From positions 16,436,001-16,500,000 of the forward strand of contig CM042032.1 of NCBI GenBank assembly GCA_023525975.1: DNA of 64,000 bases. Direction: 5' to 3'. Of the stretch, positions 1 to 12,603 are shown piece after piece; the stretch's first letter is position 1; each line of letters starts with the position of its first letter. The notes beneath the pieces were generated by a model. That model ran no database searches and was not told where the DNA came from. It worked only from the letters and a program-made list of their open reading frames with translations. The stretch is from Smallanthus sonchifolius. Lineage: Eukaryota; Streptophyta; Magnoliopsida; Asterales; Asteraceae. Both the position numbers and the translations under genes were made by a program.

Positions 1-1297
1 TCATGACTTACTAAAAGTGGAAACTTTTAGGTTTTGGAACTTGATTTTCTAGACTAGAATTATATGATGTAATAATCTATTGTACATTAGTATGATTACA
101 TAAACATATTAGAATCATGCAAACGTATTATAGAAACCCCATGTTCATACATTACTAATGATAGTAACTTTATTGATACAAATACATTGAATGTTCATAG
201 CATGCCATGTTAGGAAGTTTGTGAAACATGTATGTATTGTGAAACATGAACTATTTGTATATTATGTGTATTAGTATACTAAACAAACATTAAATCACTA
301 ATCGAGTCACCAACGGGTCATCGGGTCAACTTGGTCAACAAAAGTCAAAGTTGGGCAAACTAGTTAAACATCTTAACCTTTTCAAAACCTATAAACAATT
401 TAGATTGTTTGGATACAACGGGTTTCATGAACCAACACGAACACACATTTATGGACTTATACATGATAGGTAGCCTTTAGCGGGCCACCCGTACAATACT
501 TGCAGTGTAGCATGCGCTCTAAGATGAGTTTCACGGCCCCTTTTTACTTGTTTTCCTATTGGGGGAGAAACATGCCCACAAACAAACATGGATCACGTAA
601 TATTTCATTACCACTTGTTTAGTTAAGCGCAAACATAACATACTAAGTCCTTACATTCTCGAACCGTTAGTATAAGGGTATAGCGAGGAAATTTTTGAGT
701 AGTACTACTGGGTTTGACAAACCCCACCCGGGCTAGTCGCACTAGCTCGATTGGAGGTCGAAAGGGTGTAAATTGTCCTAAACATTTGCTATTGTTTATG
801 TTAGCAATGGCGGAAGGCATTCAAACACTCAGATTCGGTTGCGAACGCTTAGAGTAACTTGTACAATGTCTAGCTAACAATAGGTGTGACTTATGTATGT
901 GGATCATACAAACACTCAAACAGTTTATTTACTTTTAAACCTTTGAACTCACCAACCTTGTGTTGACACTTTAAGCATGTTTCTTAGGCCACTATGGTAC
1001 ACATCAAGACTAGGATGCATCCTGGAGTCGCATTGGTTTTAGCATTAAATGAACAATGATTTATTACACATTATTTACATTACTTGGCGCTTTGTTTGCG
1101 CGTAATTACTTTTGGGTTTTATATTAATGCACGCTTCCGCAAATTAAACTTTGAAACCGCGTTTTACTCAGGTTGAATGTACAAACTCAATATTTTTAAT
1201 TTCATATAGTGGTCGTTCAACATGACCGATGACTACGATCCTGGTTTGTTACGTGCCTCACGGTAAAACCACGTAGGTGGAAATTGAGGGTGTGATA
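1..1297 (+). mobile_element. Element E: partial 5' LTR of an old Gypsy element
   Basis: This is the right-hand part of an LTR; its start lies before the window. It ends in TGTGATA, a likely decayed form of the TGTGACA end seen in other Gypsy LTRs here, and is followed directly by a primer-binding site. Blocks around 520-580 (GGCCCC with a GGGGGAGAAACATG run) and 690-770 (a GTAGTACTACTGGGTTTGACAA stretch, quoted in part) match the reverse strand of the LTR at 59890-62820. E and G are therefore one family in opposite orientation. No coding sequence is supported; the short ORF on the minus strand at 623-820 is a chance reading of LTR sequence. Confidence 0.75.
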
Positions 1298-4200
1298 GAT
1301 TGGTATCAGAGCCAGTGGTTATAGTGAACTAGGTTTGCATTAGAGAGTAGCCTTAGTGTATAGGCTTAAGCATTGCATTAGTCCTACACCAACACAGACA
1401 CTCATACATGATACACATACACACATAGCATCCATACATACATTGCATTGTGGTCATGTTAACATCATCCACATCACCCTATGCTAAAGAGGAACACGTC
1501 ATTCTCAATGCACCTTCATCCCCAGTGGTGACACCCGTGGAATCGCCAAAGCAGCATCCACTCCCGTCCGATGGCAGCAAGAGGGAGCCTTCAGAGGAGT
1601 CTCTCACACCACCATCATCTGCACCTCTTTCCACACCAACAGAGCCGAAGAAGACACCGGCTTGAGCCTATCGATGACACCGACTTGTATGGTGGGCCTT
1701 CCCAGGTCCGTGTTAGGGACGACACCCAGCACTGGCACATATCTCTTTGGGAGTTGGGTTCGTCAGGAGCGAATCCCTCCTGCACCCACTAGCAACAATA
1801 CCCCGATCTCACTAGCTTTACTCTACTTCAAGCCCGAACTCGTGGGCTTCGCGTGAGGTAAAACGTGTGGAGACAGACCGTTGCACGTATTATTGTAGAA
1901 ATCCATTGATACATACATGTCATCACTTTTCCCGAGCCAGGAGCTCACGTCTTTAGTCGATATTCTATTGAAGATAGCTTGACCACAAAGTTGAGAACGC
2001 CTTGCTCATTGCCTACTCGAACCCTACTCTGACTCTGTTGGAGGAACGACTACCTTGCTCCTTCCAATAACTCATATTCATGAACTAGTTTCACCTCTCG
2101 AAGCTGCATTTCAGGTGCATGTTTGTTTTCATTTACATGTTTCCATATACAATCCGTCGGATTAGACTCTCGTAGTGTGTTTCAACTCGAGTGAATACTC
2201 ATACCAAACAATTCCCGACTACTCATCCTGATATTAGTCCTAGTTGATCAATTTATGGTTGATGACTAAGCCCTTTGATGACTTATCGTATCTGGCAACA
2301 CTCTATACTCGGCAATAAAAATTGAGGGGCATTTTGACACAGGGCAGGGAGAACTAGGATGAGCATGCAAAGCAAATTATCATTACGGGTGCACATGAAA
2401 TAGTAATTTGAGGTGCATGTAAGTCCTGGTGAAACCTAATGTGTGGATAAATGGTCCTAATCTATGATTTACAGGCTTAAGTTTCCACTGTCAGTAAAAA
2501 TTCTCGTAACCCGCCCAACGATTAGTTGGTATCGTTAAACCTGTTCATCAGTTGATAGACGCGACTATCAGGTTGAAGATGTTTACAGACACACTGAGCT
2601 ATCATCAATGGAATCCATCATTTTATTTTCACTCATGTAAGAGTCTTAGTGAACTTAAGACTATCATCCAAACTTGATCAAGGAGACCATCTCGATTGAA
2701 ACTCTAATAGAATTTCATGGCAAACCCATCGACTCCAAGTATGTGAGCGGAATTTGAAGGATACCTCCTAAGCTAACACTTTATCCCTTACACTCCAACC
2801 ATAAATTCCCTTTAACCCTGTTACTTTGTCCTATGGCTATTCCATAATCTAATTTGATTTATACCCCAGCATATCCAACTCTACAATCAGATTTTTTTTC
2901 ACAAAATGATCCAGTTATCCCAATGACACCAGAAAATAGGAATTCAATCTAATCAACCATCAGTTGAACGCGATGGATTAAACAATTATCCTATCCCTTA
3001 TATTGTTGGAATCAATATCTCATAAGAATTTTTTTTCCCTACATGTGAACCTCTTCCTTAGCCTTTGCGTTGACCGACGCTTACCTTATAAGCACGGGTC
3101 TCACCAGAAGTCTCGGCATGAGCTCACAAATTTCTCTACTAGTGCGGTCGTACTTCGACTCTAATGAAAATTTATAACTTAGTGATGAAAGCACTGAACA
3201 CGTATCGAAACTTTCCCTCGACCTCGATGGTTACGTGACCCAAATCGTTAATAGTACCTCCACCTATGATTGAGGATTCCTTATCCTCCATTCCTAGAAT
3301 TTAATCAATGATTGCTAATCACCTAAGCAACAACAATTCGATACTTAATACAAAAGCTCTGTCACCAACACACCTCAGCCTGATTTCAACCCCTAATGGT
3401 TCAAGTTTTTATTGAATGCCTTTTGTTAATAAACAACCCGATTTACCAAATTTTCGCCGGTATAGACTCAAACTCGCTATTGCCAATTGTTTACGCGGGC
3501 ATAATGACATGGTAAATCTCAGATCTTTTCCCTGATTGGAACGGTGGAGAAACTTGACTCTAGAGGAATGATTGAATAGACATTTCTTTTAATTAAACAA
3601 TAAATGGAGTTGTTGACGCAATCCCGAATAACCGATCAAGCTCCTGTAACGATCTTACACGTGATGGCCACATTTTTTTCCTTGTTCCATCTTTACACCA
3701 CGAATGGTTTAACACTCTTTCTATCCTGTCAGCTCGCTAAGTGACTAAAGCACTGGACTCATAGTGAATAGAGCATAAAATCCTATAAACTCCTCAAACT
3801 TACCAATTCCAAATCACCAAGGATTTTCCTAGTGTACCGTACATCGGTTGTACAGCTTCACACTTGAACTTAGAACTCTTGATCACTACACGAACCAATA
3901 ATCTGTGAAGACACGTCCTTAAACATAAAGTGTTGAAACCCCCCACCTCAATTGAGATATTTTCTGAATGATTCCTTAATTTAACCCTTGCATCAGTTGT
4001 TACTTTCCCCAAATAAATCCTAACAGAAGTCGGCATGTCCTTCAAGGTGCTTCACCTTGAATGCAGCATACCCTCTCATTGTGTCTTCAATTGCTCCTCA
4101 GTATAGTGCATAGACTTAAAGCTCTTTTCGCACAGGAACTTGTTTCTAAACTCGAAGTATTCTATGTCACAAAGACTAGATCTGTAACACAAGTATATGG

Positions 4201-4656
4201 AAAAGCCGCAACCATTGCCAACCAACATAAGGCATCTGATCTTCAAAACTCCTCTACAATTCTAACCAAAACTATTATATCTGTAACTTGCGATACCCAA
4301 CGGCTTAGTCGACAAGGCAATTATCCCCATGGATACATTGCGGTCTACCCTGGATGAAATATCTAAGCTCAATCCCTTTGGCAAAAATATGAAAAAAAGA
4401 GTTAGGATGTTCTATTCTTCGCCCATTATATCTGACACTGACAAAGTAATGGTTGGTTATGATAAGTGAAGAGAGCTATCGCTCAACACTGATCGACACA
4501 TTTGGGTTAATGAAGAAATTCTCTTGGCAGCCATGTCCGATGCCAAACACGAACCCGAATTCAGGCCCATGTCAATGGATCAACCGTCGTAAGACTCGAA
4601 CATGCAACATCAAACACATATGCAAGAGGCTTAACCAGTTTAACCACTACCCACGT
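1298..4656 (+). pseudogene. Decayed interior of element E
   Basis: By position this should hold the leader, gag and the first part of pol of E. What can be seen is a short open stretch at 1450-1860 rich in Ser, Pro and His, split over two frames, which could be a remnant of gag. From about 1900 to 4656 all frames are closed every few dozen codons and I could not recognise protease, reverse transcriptase or RNase H motifs. The 98-codon and 76-codon ORFs at 4061-4357 and 4453-4683 have no recognisable content. The assignment rests on the order LTR, PBS, interior, then the integrase remnant that resumes at 50063. Bases 4652-4656 (CACGT) are the left target duplication of element A. Confidence 0.5.
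1301..1313 (+). other. Primer-binding site of element E
   Basis: TGGTATCAGAGCC lies three bases after the LTR end and is complementary to the 3' end of plant initiator-Met tRNA, the usual primer for minus-strand DNA synthesis in these elements. Confidence 0.85.
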
Positions 4657-6684
4657 TGTAACATTTCTGGTTTTTCCTTGTAATTGTTTAGTGCAATAAA
4701 CAGTATTTCAATATCAAATCTGGTGCATTACCTTATGTTATCCATTGCAAACATTAATTCTCAACACAAATCTTTTTATTGTTATTAGGACATACACATT
4801 TCAATATAAGTCAATTCAAATTTAAAGGGTTTAAACAGTTCTTAATTTTACTCCATATAAATATATAAACATATATGTATATATATATATATAAGTATTT
4901 TACATATAAATAGTGAATATATATATATATATAGGTGTTAAACCTTTATATATAAAATACACATGTTAAAGCAATTATTTATAAAAATTATAAAGTTTTA
5001 AAGTTATTTACAATTTAAAATATTGATTTAAACCCTTTTGATCAATTGAACTCTCTAATTGAACCCCCACCCTAGAAATTGAACCTTTTGACCCTAATTT
5101 TGACCCAAACCACCATTTTGACCCAATTTGACTTCCAAAAGTCAAACAGCCCAAAAATCTTGCAATTCAAGGCTACCATTGATCGATTCCAGCTGTATTG
5201 TTTACACAAGCGATTATCGACCACTCCTGCACCCAATTAACACCTCAGTTCGATCCTCACGTGGCAAATTTCGAAATTCAAACCAATTCAAGCGGAATTG
5301 ACTTCCGAGAGTCAAACCGCGTCTGATTCGATCCTCAATCAAGGATTTGAACGTGTTTAAATCCCGCAAATCTCGCCAAATCAACACTACTAGGAATTCA
5401 GACCAAAAACACGACCCAATTCATCAAGGATCGAATGAAATGATGCGAAACTCACACCAACAGCTGTCTCCTACCATTCCGAATCAAATCGTTCGAATTA
5501 AGCGAAATCGATCAGTTTTAATTATTCACACATCTTCGAAAACCCTTTTGCAAACTCCCTGAGCGCTTACAAACTCGGCATCTCACCTTTGGAGCACCGT
5601 GGAGCTCAAGGAACTCCGAGTCAAATACCCCGGCCGTCCTCTCTCATTACTTCAACAAAACAGGTAACTTTTACGCCTTGAGTTTCGTATTGATCTGTAG
5701 TTTAAAAGCCCCATGAAATTGGGACCGATTAATAACGAGGCAGATCGAATTGGAGCTAGGCTTCGGGTTTCATAGGGAAGACGGAAGGGATGAATTAGGT
5801 TTGCTTATTTAAGGATTTCGGATGGGTAGTCAGTCACGGCATATGCCCTGGTCTACCGGTAACACCGACACGCCACAAAGACAAGGTCGCGGGTTCGAAC
5901 CATTCCCGCACCCTGTCTTTTTGTCCTCAAACCCAGATCACATTCTGCTATTGCTTAACACAAATCTAAATCAGATCCAGTAACAATGTTGTGCCTCCGG
6001 TCCAGTGGTTATCACACCAAACCTTCACCGGGCAGACCCGGGTTCGACCCGGGCAAGCCCTTTTAACTTTTTTAAACCCTTTTTAACATTCCAAAAATTC
6101 TACAAAAATTATTTTTATAAACTTAATACCAATTAGCTCTGATTAGTACCTTAATTAGCAATTTTTAACATAAAAGAACTATTTTAGTTGGGTAAAATCT
6201 CATCTTAATCATTTAAAAAAATATTCTAAATCAAATTATTTAAGGTTTAAGCAAAGTATTTAATTACCTAAATTCATGGATATTGTGACAACATTTTTAT
6301 AAAAATACATTTTCATAAATAATTTGTTTTACTATTAAAACTATATATATATTATTAGATTTTAAACAAATGAAAATTTTCTAATATATAACCACATACC
6401 TTTTTTTAAAACATATCACTTTAATAATAAATAAATAAATAAATTATTTATTAGTTACCATTTTCATTAACAAATTCATTTAGAGTTTAAACTTATATAT
6501 ATTCCCTATATTTTGACACATTATAAATAAATAAAATAGATTTATTTGTTTTAATACATATAATATCACATTATTTTTAAAGACGCATCATATTAAATAA
6601 ATAATTTATTTCTTTAAATTATTTAAACCAAAACCCTACGACAATTTTTGAAAGTAAATATATAATTTGAACTTATACTTATAT
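4657..6684 (+). mobile_element. Element A 5' LTR, left part
   Basis: This segment matches the first two-thirds of the LTR at 47113-50057, from TGTAACATTTC to the point where Copia B entered (target TATAT, 6680-6684). The LTR resumes at 41060. It contains an AT microsatellite (about 4875-4935), two tRNA-like modules (5823-6064) and very AT-rich sequence from 6065 onward. The 71-codon ORF at 5347-5562 lies in LTR sequence and is not supported as a gene. Confidence 0.92.
5823..6064 (+). other. Two tRNA-like modules in the LTR of element A
   Basis: Module 1 (about 5823-5922) ends with a T-arm-like GGTTCGAAC at 5892-5900 and is followed by T5 at 5918-5922. Module 2 (about 5991-6060) contains CCAGTGGTTATCAC, which resembles a tRNA A box and D arm, and CCCGGGTTCGACCCGGG, a perfect 5-bp T stem with a GTTCGAC loop, followed by TTTT. 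The overall folds are imperfect, so these are tRNA-derived or tRNA-like sequences rather than working tRNA genes. The same pair recurs in the 3' LTR at about 48300-48535. Confidence 0.6.
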
Positions 6685-7123
6685 TGTTGGAGCACGTTTG
6701 TGTGACAGACACTCTGGATGTTGTCTTATGATTTTGTACTTTACTTTCTGTATTTGTATTTAGTATACGTATGTATTGGTTTATCGAGTTGTAATCATGT
6801 ATGTAGGTACTTGTACTTGTCTAGTCTTTGTAAAGTGTTGTGCGCACTTGCTAAGTACGCAGAAGTTAAGCCCTACGCACTTGCTAAGTGCGCAGGCAAT
6901 AGGTCTTAGTATATATAGCCAGTTAGTGACAGAATTATGTACGCACTCATTTTGCACAATGTAACCGGCTGTGAATATCAATAGACGAAGTTTAAAGTAT
7001 TTTGTGTTTGTTGTCAGTTTACTTTGTGAAGTTTGATTCTCCAGCTAGTCACGGGCATTCCGCACCCGGTCAGACTAGCCAACGCACTTGCATGTGACGA
7101 TCCGAGACACCCGGGGACCTACA
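6685..7123 (+). mobile_element. Element B 5' LTR
   Basis: The LTR runs TGTTGGAGCACG to GGGGACCTACA (439 bp) and matches 40583-41054. It has two hairpin units at 6838-6900 where the 3' LTR has three. The 5' copy lacks exactly one 33-bp period, and its first unit is a chimera of units 1 and 2 of the 3' LTR. The overlapping 63- to 66-codon ORFs here are LTR readings, not genes. Confidence 0.93.
7045..7078 (+). other. Stem-loop near the U5 end of element B
   Basis: CTAGTC (7045-7050) pairs with GACTAG (7073-7078), and CGGG pairs with CCCG inside it. The structure is kept at 40976-41009 and, with changes, at 29924-29958 in element H. It sits about 45 bases before the PBS. Confidence 0.6.
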
Positions 7124-7125
7124 AG

Positions 7126-7138
7126 TGGTATCAGAGCA
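7126..7138 (+). other. Primer-binding site of element B
   Basis: TGGTATCAGAGCA follows the LTR after two bases and matches the 3' end of initiator-Met tRNA. Confidence 0.9.
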
Positions 7139-7693
7139 ATTGCTTTTGATTTCGAGTGTTGTGAGTGTGTTAGGAGCATTTTCGACACAATCTACAGCCT
7201 TTTTACAAAGAAAAGTGATATTTTGGTGATTTTTGTGATAAAATAGAGGTAGCTCTTGAGAGCTATTTTAAAAGCAAAAATCCTTCAAAATCCGACCTTT
7301 TTGTTGTTTGTTTAAGTGTTTTGATCATCAAGGGTTTGTTATAAAGAAGTTTCTAACCTTTTGGCTTGATCAATTTGTTCATATCTTCAAAATTTGAAGA
7401 TCTAAGTTATTTCCGGTGACCGAAAAAAGTTGGCGGAGCAGGTGGATAAAGCATACTGTGTACTTACCTTATTTGGCGTAAAGGACAGTCTTCGTGCGTA
7501 CTTTCTAAGTACGCAAGACCATTCTTGTGCGTACTTAACTTTTCTTCCTGTGTACTTAACATTTACTCCTGCGTACTTGCTAAGTACGCAAGAGCAAATC
7601 ATAAGTGCGCAAGATCAAACTTGTAAATGCGCAAGGCAAGTTCCAAGTGCGCAAGTTGTGCAAAATTTCTTATTTTTTACTAAGTTAATCACT
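7139..7693 (+). repeat. Element B leader with a hairpin-motif cluster
   Basis: This untranslated stretch between PBS and gag holds several copies of the TGCGTACTT...AAGTACGCA motif and half-copies of it (about 7494-7655). The open frame at 7430-7759 passes through them and only becomes plausible gag at the ATG at 7694, so its first 88 codons are not taken as coding. Confidence 0.65.
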
Positions 7694-10071
7694 ATGCCAA
7701 ATATTCAGAACATTAGTTGTTTGCCGAACTATGATAACGAGATAGGGACTCCACAGTAACCACCAAAGTTGCTTGATGAAACTGTTCCAAAACCTATCTC
7801 CAAGCTAGCTGAAGAAGAGAAGAAGTCCTATGACCAAAAAAAGAAGGCACATGGCTCTATAACTATAGGACGATGATAATTCTAATGGTTGTGGTGGTCA
7901 TACTTGTTTTGCTGCATCAGGATCTGGTTCATACCACCAACATTCTTCAAGAAGCCATACCTCTACCCCATCAACAAACCAATCTGCTATTGCCAAGATA
8001 GCTGAAGATCATGTGGCACTGTTCTCATCCTGCATGCTTGCCTATGAGAACTTCATAGGTGGGAAGCTAACGGATCCTGAAACCATTGAAGAAGACTTTA
8101 ATCAGGTGGATTCGGATGATATGGAGGATATGGATATTAAATGGTACATGGCCATGATCTTGAGGATGTCTAAACTTTTTCTGAACCGAACAAGTAGGAA
8201 GTTCATTGGTGGGCATTCTAATGCCAAGGTTGGATTTGATAAATCCAAAGCTAAGTGCTACAAATGTAATAACTTTGGACATTTCTCAAGGGAATGTCAA
8301 AAGGATAAAGCACCAGCTTTGGGTTTCACTAGACCAAGCCAGGGAAACAACTAAGGGTACAACAATCAGAACAACTACAATCAGAGTCAAAATGGAACGT
8401 CCACTGCATTAGTGGTTCAACAGAACGAGAGCTTTGATTGGGGTGTTCATCTGAAAGATGCCATACTTGCACAGACTCAAATAGGTTTAATGGCAGAGAT
8501 TGTTGAGTTGATGAAAGCTGAGGAAAGGGAAACATCTGTTGCCGACCAACATGAATCTACATATGCGTTTGCTCTCATGGCTATTGAAGAAGCATCCAGT
8601 TCATCAACTGAGGTAGATTCTAATCCTTTTACTGTTGTTTCTTGTTCCTAATGTCTTATCTTGAAGGACAAGAATGATCGTATCCATGATCAACTCGAAC
8701 CCTTACGTATTGCAGCTCTAAGTTATAAAGAAAATGAAAAACGGTTTAAAGATTCCATTGAAAATCTTAAGAAAGAAAGACACGAGTTTTCAATTAAAAT
8801 CAGTGATCAACAATTTCACTTAGATGTTGCATATAAGGGGTTAGAGAAAAGAAATGTCGAGATCGCCAAACTGCAAAATGAAATCCTGCAGTTGAGTGGC
8901 AAACTTGAGAAGTTGAAAATTCTAGCTTTGTGGTGGAACACTACGAGTCTGTGGTGAGAAAAGTGAGTGGAAAAGGTTTAGGTACTAATGTCATTCCTTC
9001 ACCAGTAAGCGGCAAGTTTTTCAATGGGCTGGTGGACATTGATTTATCTTTCTTGGATGACTCTTCGAGCAAGGAAGAATCCTCTAACAAGGATGATTCC
9101 TCAAGTCAGGCTGAGTCAGCTTCTGATGAGGAGTTCTTCTCTGATGAAGGTTCTGAGAACACCAAGATCGAGGGTGTTATCTCAGAAGAGTTGATTGATG
9201 AACATAAAAATGAGAAAAACCTTGTCACCAATCGTGACAATTGCATTTTAACTGAACCTGATACAATTGAGTCCAATGATAAAATAAAAATAATGCTTTA
9301 TGGAGGTTTCAAGTCCATAAAGCAAGTAAAGATAGAAGCTTTTGTTAATCATTTGAGTAAAAAACATCATGAAAACATAGAAAAACATTTTACTCCCAAA
9401 AGCAAATCATGTAAAGTTGAAAATGAAGTTCATCAAACAACTCATGCTCATCAAGCTGAATCATCGACTTCTAAAACCAAGGAGCCTTACAGGGGAGCTT
9501 ACAAAGAGAAAAGAGCTTGCTTCCACTGCGGTACGGTAGGTCACATTCTGGTGAACTGTCCTGATAAGGATCTAGGGAAATGACCAGTTATCCCACAACA
9601 AGCCGTTATTCTTAAGACACCACCAGTGAAGCAACCCAGGAGCACACAACCAAAAATGGTGACGCCACCAGTGAAACCAATGGTTAAGCCACCAGTAAAA
9701 TATGTGGCTGAACCATCTGTTCCTAAAAGGGTAAAGCAAGTTGTTAAACCCAGTGTATCTACCTCTCGTAGTACACAAACTGGTAAGAATCCTATGGTGA
9801 AACTTTCTAAGCCACAGAGGAGAAGAAGGAACAAAAGGTTGAGAAAACTTGAACAACAGCTAGCTGGTAGTCAACCAGGTGAAGCTTCTACTAGTTCACC
9901 CAAAGTTGAGCCTAGCAAGCCTAATATTCAGAAGGAAAAGAAGAAAAGATCCTGGAACAAGAAAATCAAAAGTTCTCAATCTTCTGATCCCAAATCTTCT
10001 AAGGATTCACCCATTTTTGATAGTCATGATTGTGAATTAATTGAGGTAGTTTATTTTGAGAAAAACGGATG
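7694..10071 (+). pseudogene. gag: Element B gag, broken
   Basis: Gag is the structural protein that packages the element RNA. The start at 7694 (MPNIQNISCLPNY) is chosen because it follows the leader repeats. The frame stops at 7757-7759 and the core capsid-like part appears shortened, since the KKAHGSIT stretch is soon followed by low-complexity sequence. A zinc knuckle CYKCNNFGHFSREC lies near 8255-8296, a coiled-coil-rich part at 8661-8925, an acidic Ser/Glu-rich part at 9050-9180, and a second knuckle CFHCGTVGHILVNC near 9520-9560. A basic Pro/Lys-rich tail runs to 10071. Stops at 8352, 8649 and 9581 and frameshifts near 8000 and 8925 make it non-functional. A large gag with coiled coil is typical of SIRE-type Copia elements. 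Confidence 0.8.
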
Positions 10072-10130
10072 ACCCAAGACCACCATGGCTTCGGTCTCCA
10101 AATCTAATTAATTTCTTGTGATTCGTGTAG

Positions 10131-11980
10131 GGACATCTGAAGGGAACTATCTCCAACCGTTGGTATGTGGATAGTGGATGCTCCAGGTACATGACAGGCA
10201 ATATGGCTTTGCTTCAAGATGTTAAACCATTCAGAGGCGGCTATGTGGCCTTTGCAGGCGAGAAGGGTGGTAGTATTACTTGTCAAGGCGTGGTTTCTAA
10301 TGGATGTATAAGCTTTGACAATGTCAACTACTATGACCAGTTGAAGCATAACTTGTTAAGTGTATCTCAAATATGCGACAAGGAGTACTCAGTTATGTTT
10401 AACAAGTCAGAATGCTTGGTTCTCAAACCTGGTTTTGTGGTTCCTGAAGATTGGATTCTGATGAGAGCACCAAGGACAAACGACACCTATCAGATTAATA
10501 TGAGTGTTGCCACAACTACCTCATCAGTTGCTACTTGTTTGCTTACAAAAGCAACAGAACTTGACTTAATCTTGTGGCATAGGAAACTCGGACACATTTC
10601 TTATCGTAAAATGAATCATCTTGTCCGAAACGGTTTGGTAACCGGGATTCCTAAGCTGAGATTTGTCGTTGCAGATGACTGTATGCCTTGTAAAAAGGGC
10701 ATACAGCAACGAAAATCTCACAAGCCCAAGACCCAAAACTGTATTGATACCCCTTTGGAGCTCCTACACATGGATTTGTTTGGGCCCATAAGTTTCAGGA
10801 GTATTGGAGGTAAGTCATACTATCTAGTTGTAACTGATGATTTCTCACGTTTTTCTTGGGTGCATTTCTTAGGTACAAAGGATGAGACTGCTGATATTCT
10901 TCAATACCTGATTGTGAGCTTGGAAACTTTATGCAAAGTGAAGGTTAGAAGAATAAGGAGTGATAACGGCACGGAGTTCAAAAACATCATGACGGAGCTT
11001 TTCTGTCTCAAGAAGGGCATTCGTCATGAATTTAGTGCTCCGTATACACCCTAGCCGAATGGAGTTGCAGAACGGATGAACAGAACCCTAATTGAGACTG
11101 CAAGGACAATGCTGTCAGATGCCAAGCTTCCCGTAACGTTCTGGGTGGAAGAACTCAACACAGCTTGTCACGTCTTAAATAGAGTTCTGGTGGTTAAGAG
11201 ACACAACAAAACTTGTTATGAGCTAATCAACAATCGACCTCCAAATCTTGACTACCTAGTTCCTTTTGGTAGTCCCTGCTCATTATTGTTACAGTACAAA
11301 GATCGCAAGTCTAAATCTCATGCAAAAGTGGTGGAAGGCATCTTCTTAGGATAAGTTGCCAATTCGCCATGCAAGAGAGTGTGTGGAAGAATGGTTCAAA
11401 GTGGACTGCAGTAAACACAACACTCTACCAGAACCAACTGCTCCTGCTTGGGAATTTGATTATGATACTCTATTCAAGTCTTTTAACCTTCCTGATTTAT
11501 CTACTGAAGACGCTGCCAAGTTGTATGAGTTCTGTTATGGCATCGACAACTCCAATTTCTCAACCAGAGCAACAGTACCTATCCCAACTTCCGATTCCAA
11601 TGATGCATCTGCATCTTGAACTCTTGACAGTGACAACGGAGATGAAGTTCATGTTGAAAGAAACGATGCTCAAGCTGATCCTAATGTTCATGTAGGAAAT
11701 GAAGCTCAAGTTGATCCAATCAACATTGAGTCATCTTCGGGTACACTTGATATGGGGGATTTGAGCACAAACCTTGAGTCAGCTATTCAAGAACCTCAAG
11801 TACAGGAGACGAGAGTGAATCGGAATCATGCAATTGACAACTTTATTGGTGATCCTGATGCCGGTGTTCTAACTCGTCATAGAACCATTACTGAGAACAC
11901 CAGTTTCTATGCTGAGATACTTGACACAGGTATCACAGAGACATGTTTGCATGTTGCATTCGTATCCCAATTGGAGCCGA
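10131..11980 (+). pseudogene. pol: Element B protease and integrase
   Basis: The protease has WYVDSGCSRYMTG with the catalytic Asp-Ser-Gly at 10170-10178. The pre-integrase zinc module (LWHRKLGHIS followed by CMPCKKG) is at about 10575-10700. The integrase core follows: HMDLFGP, IRSDNGTEF and NGVAERMNRT give the D, D and E residues. An in-frame TAG at 11052-11054 sits just before NGVAERMNRT, so the catalytic Glu is beyond a stop. A second stop occurs at 11352-11354. The stretch 11356-11980 is a linker rich in Asp, Asn and Ser before RT and has a further stop near 11617. The order protease-integrase-RT marks this as Copia. Confidence 0.9.
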
Positions 11981-12187
11981 AGAATGTGAAAGAGGCTCTT
12001 GCTGACAACTGCTGGATAGATGCAAGATGAATTGTCTCAATTCCAAAAGTTGCACGTGTGGGATTTGGTTGACCTTCTGAAGGGCATGCATTCGATTGGA
12101 ACCAGATGGGTGTTCAAATGCAATACGAACGATCGACATGTTGTGAAGAATAAAGCAAGGTTGGTTGTTCAGGGTTTTTATTAGCAA
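11981..12187 (+). pseudogene. pol: Element B reverse transcriptase, N-terminal part, split by element D
   Basis: Read across two frames, this gives the Copia RT start: LSQFQKLHVWDLVDL, then GTRWVFKCNTNDRHVVKNKARLV (in pieces), then VQGF. It has a frameshift near 12030 and an in-frame TAG at 12182-12184 where a Gln is expected. It stops at the GAGGG target of element D and resumes at 22013 with MDYTEVYAPVARFEAI, so the junction is exact in protein terms. Confidence 0.88.
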
Positions 12188-12432
12188 GAGGGTGTAACAT
12201 TTCTGATTTTTGTTATCTGTATTTCAATTCAATGTGACACGTTTCAAATTCAAATTTAGTACACTGACTTGTTCTATTCTTACCAACAATTAAATACTAT
12301 GTTCCAATACAAATCCACAAATTTTACACGAGTATACCCTACTAAACTATACGTAAGTCCATATTTATACAAATCTGTCAATACTGAAACTTGCAAGGAC
12401 TGATTTTTATAAATTAACAAGAAACCCTAATA

Positions 12433-12603
12433 GGCATGGTCGCGCCTCGTTATGGCACGGTCGCGCGCCTTGCTTTGTAACGGTCGCGCCCTGTGCCTTG
12501 GCACGTTCGCGCCTCATATGGGCACGGTCGCGCGCCTTGCTTTGTAACGGTCGCGCCCGATGCCTTGGCACGTTCGCGCCTCATATGGGCACGGTCGCGC
12601 CTC
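12433..12603 (+). repeat. GC-rich tandem array 1 in the D 5' LTR
   Basis: GGCACGGTCGCGCC-type units are repeated within an otherwise AT-rich LTR. A segment of about 74 bp is present twice here and once in the 3' LTR (about 19595-19699), so the array changed length after insertion. Confidence 0.85.

Noticed and set aside
1298..4656. Host gene remnant in the left part
   Set aside because: No conserved frame or exon pattern was found, and the flanking LTR, PBS and integrase remnant explain the stretch as a decayed element.
5991..6060. Functional tRNA gene
   Set aside because: The T arm is perfect but the acceptor and anticodon stems do not pair well, and the sequence is repeated as part of each LTR.
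9541..9856. Minus-strand ORFs of 94-97 codons over the B gag
   Set aside because: They are shadows of the basic Pro/Lys-rich part of gag on the other strand and have no recognisable content.
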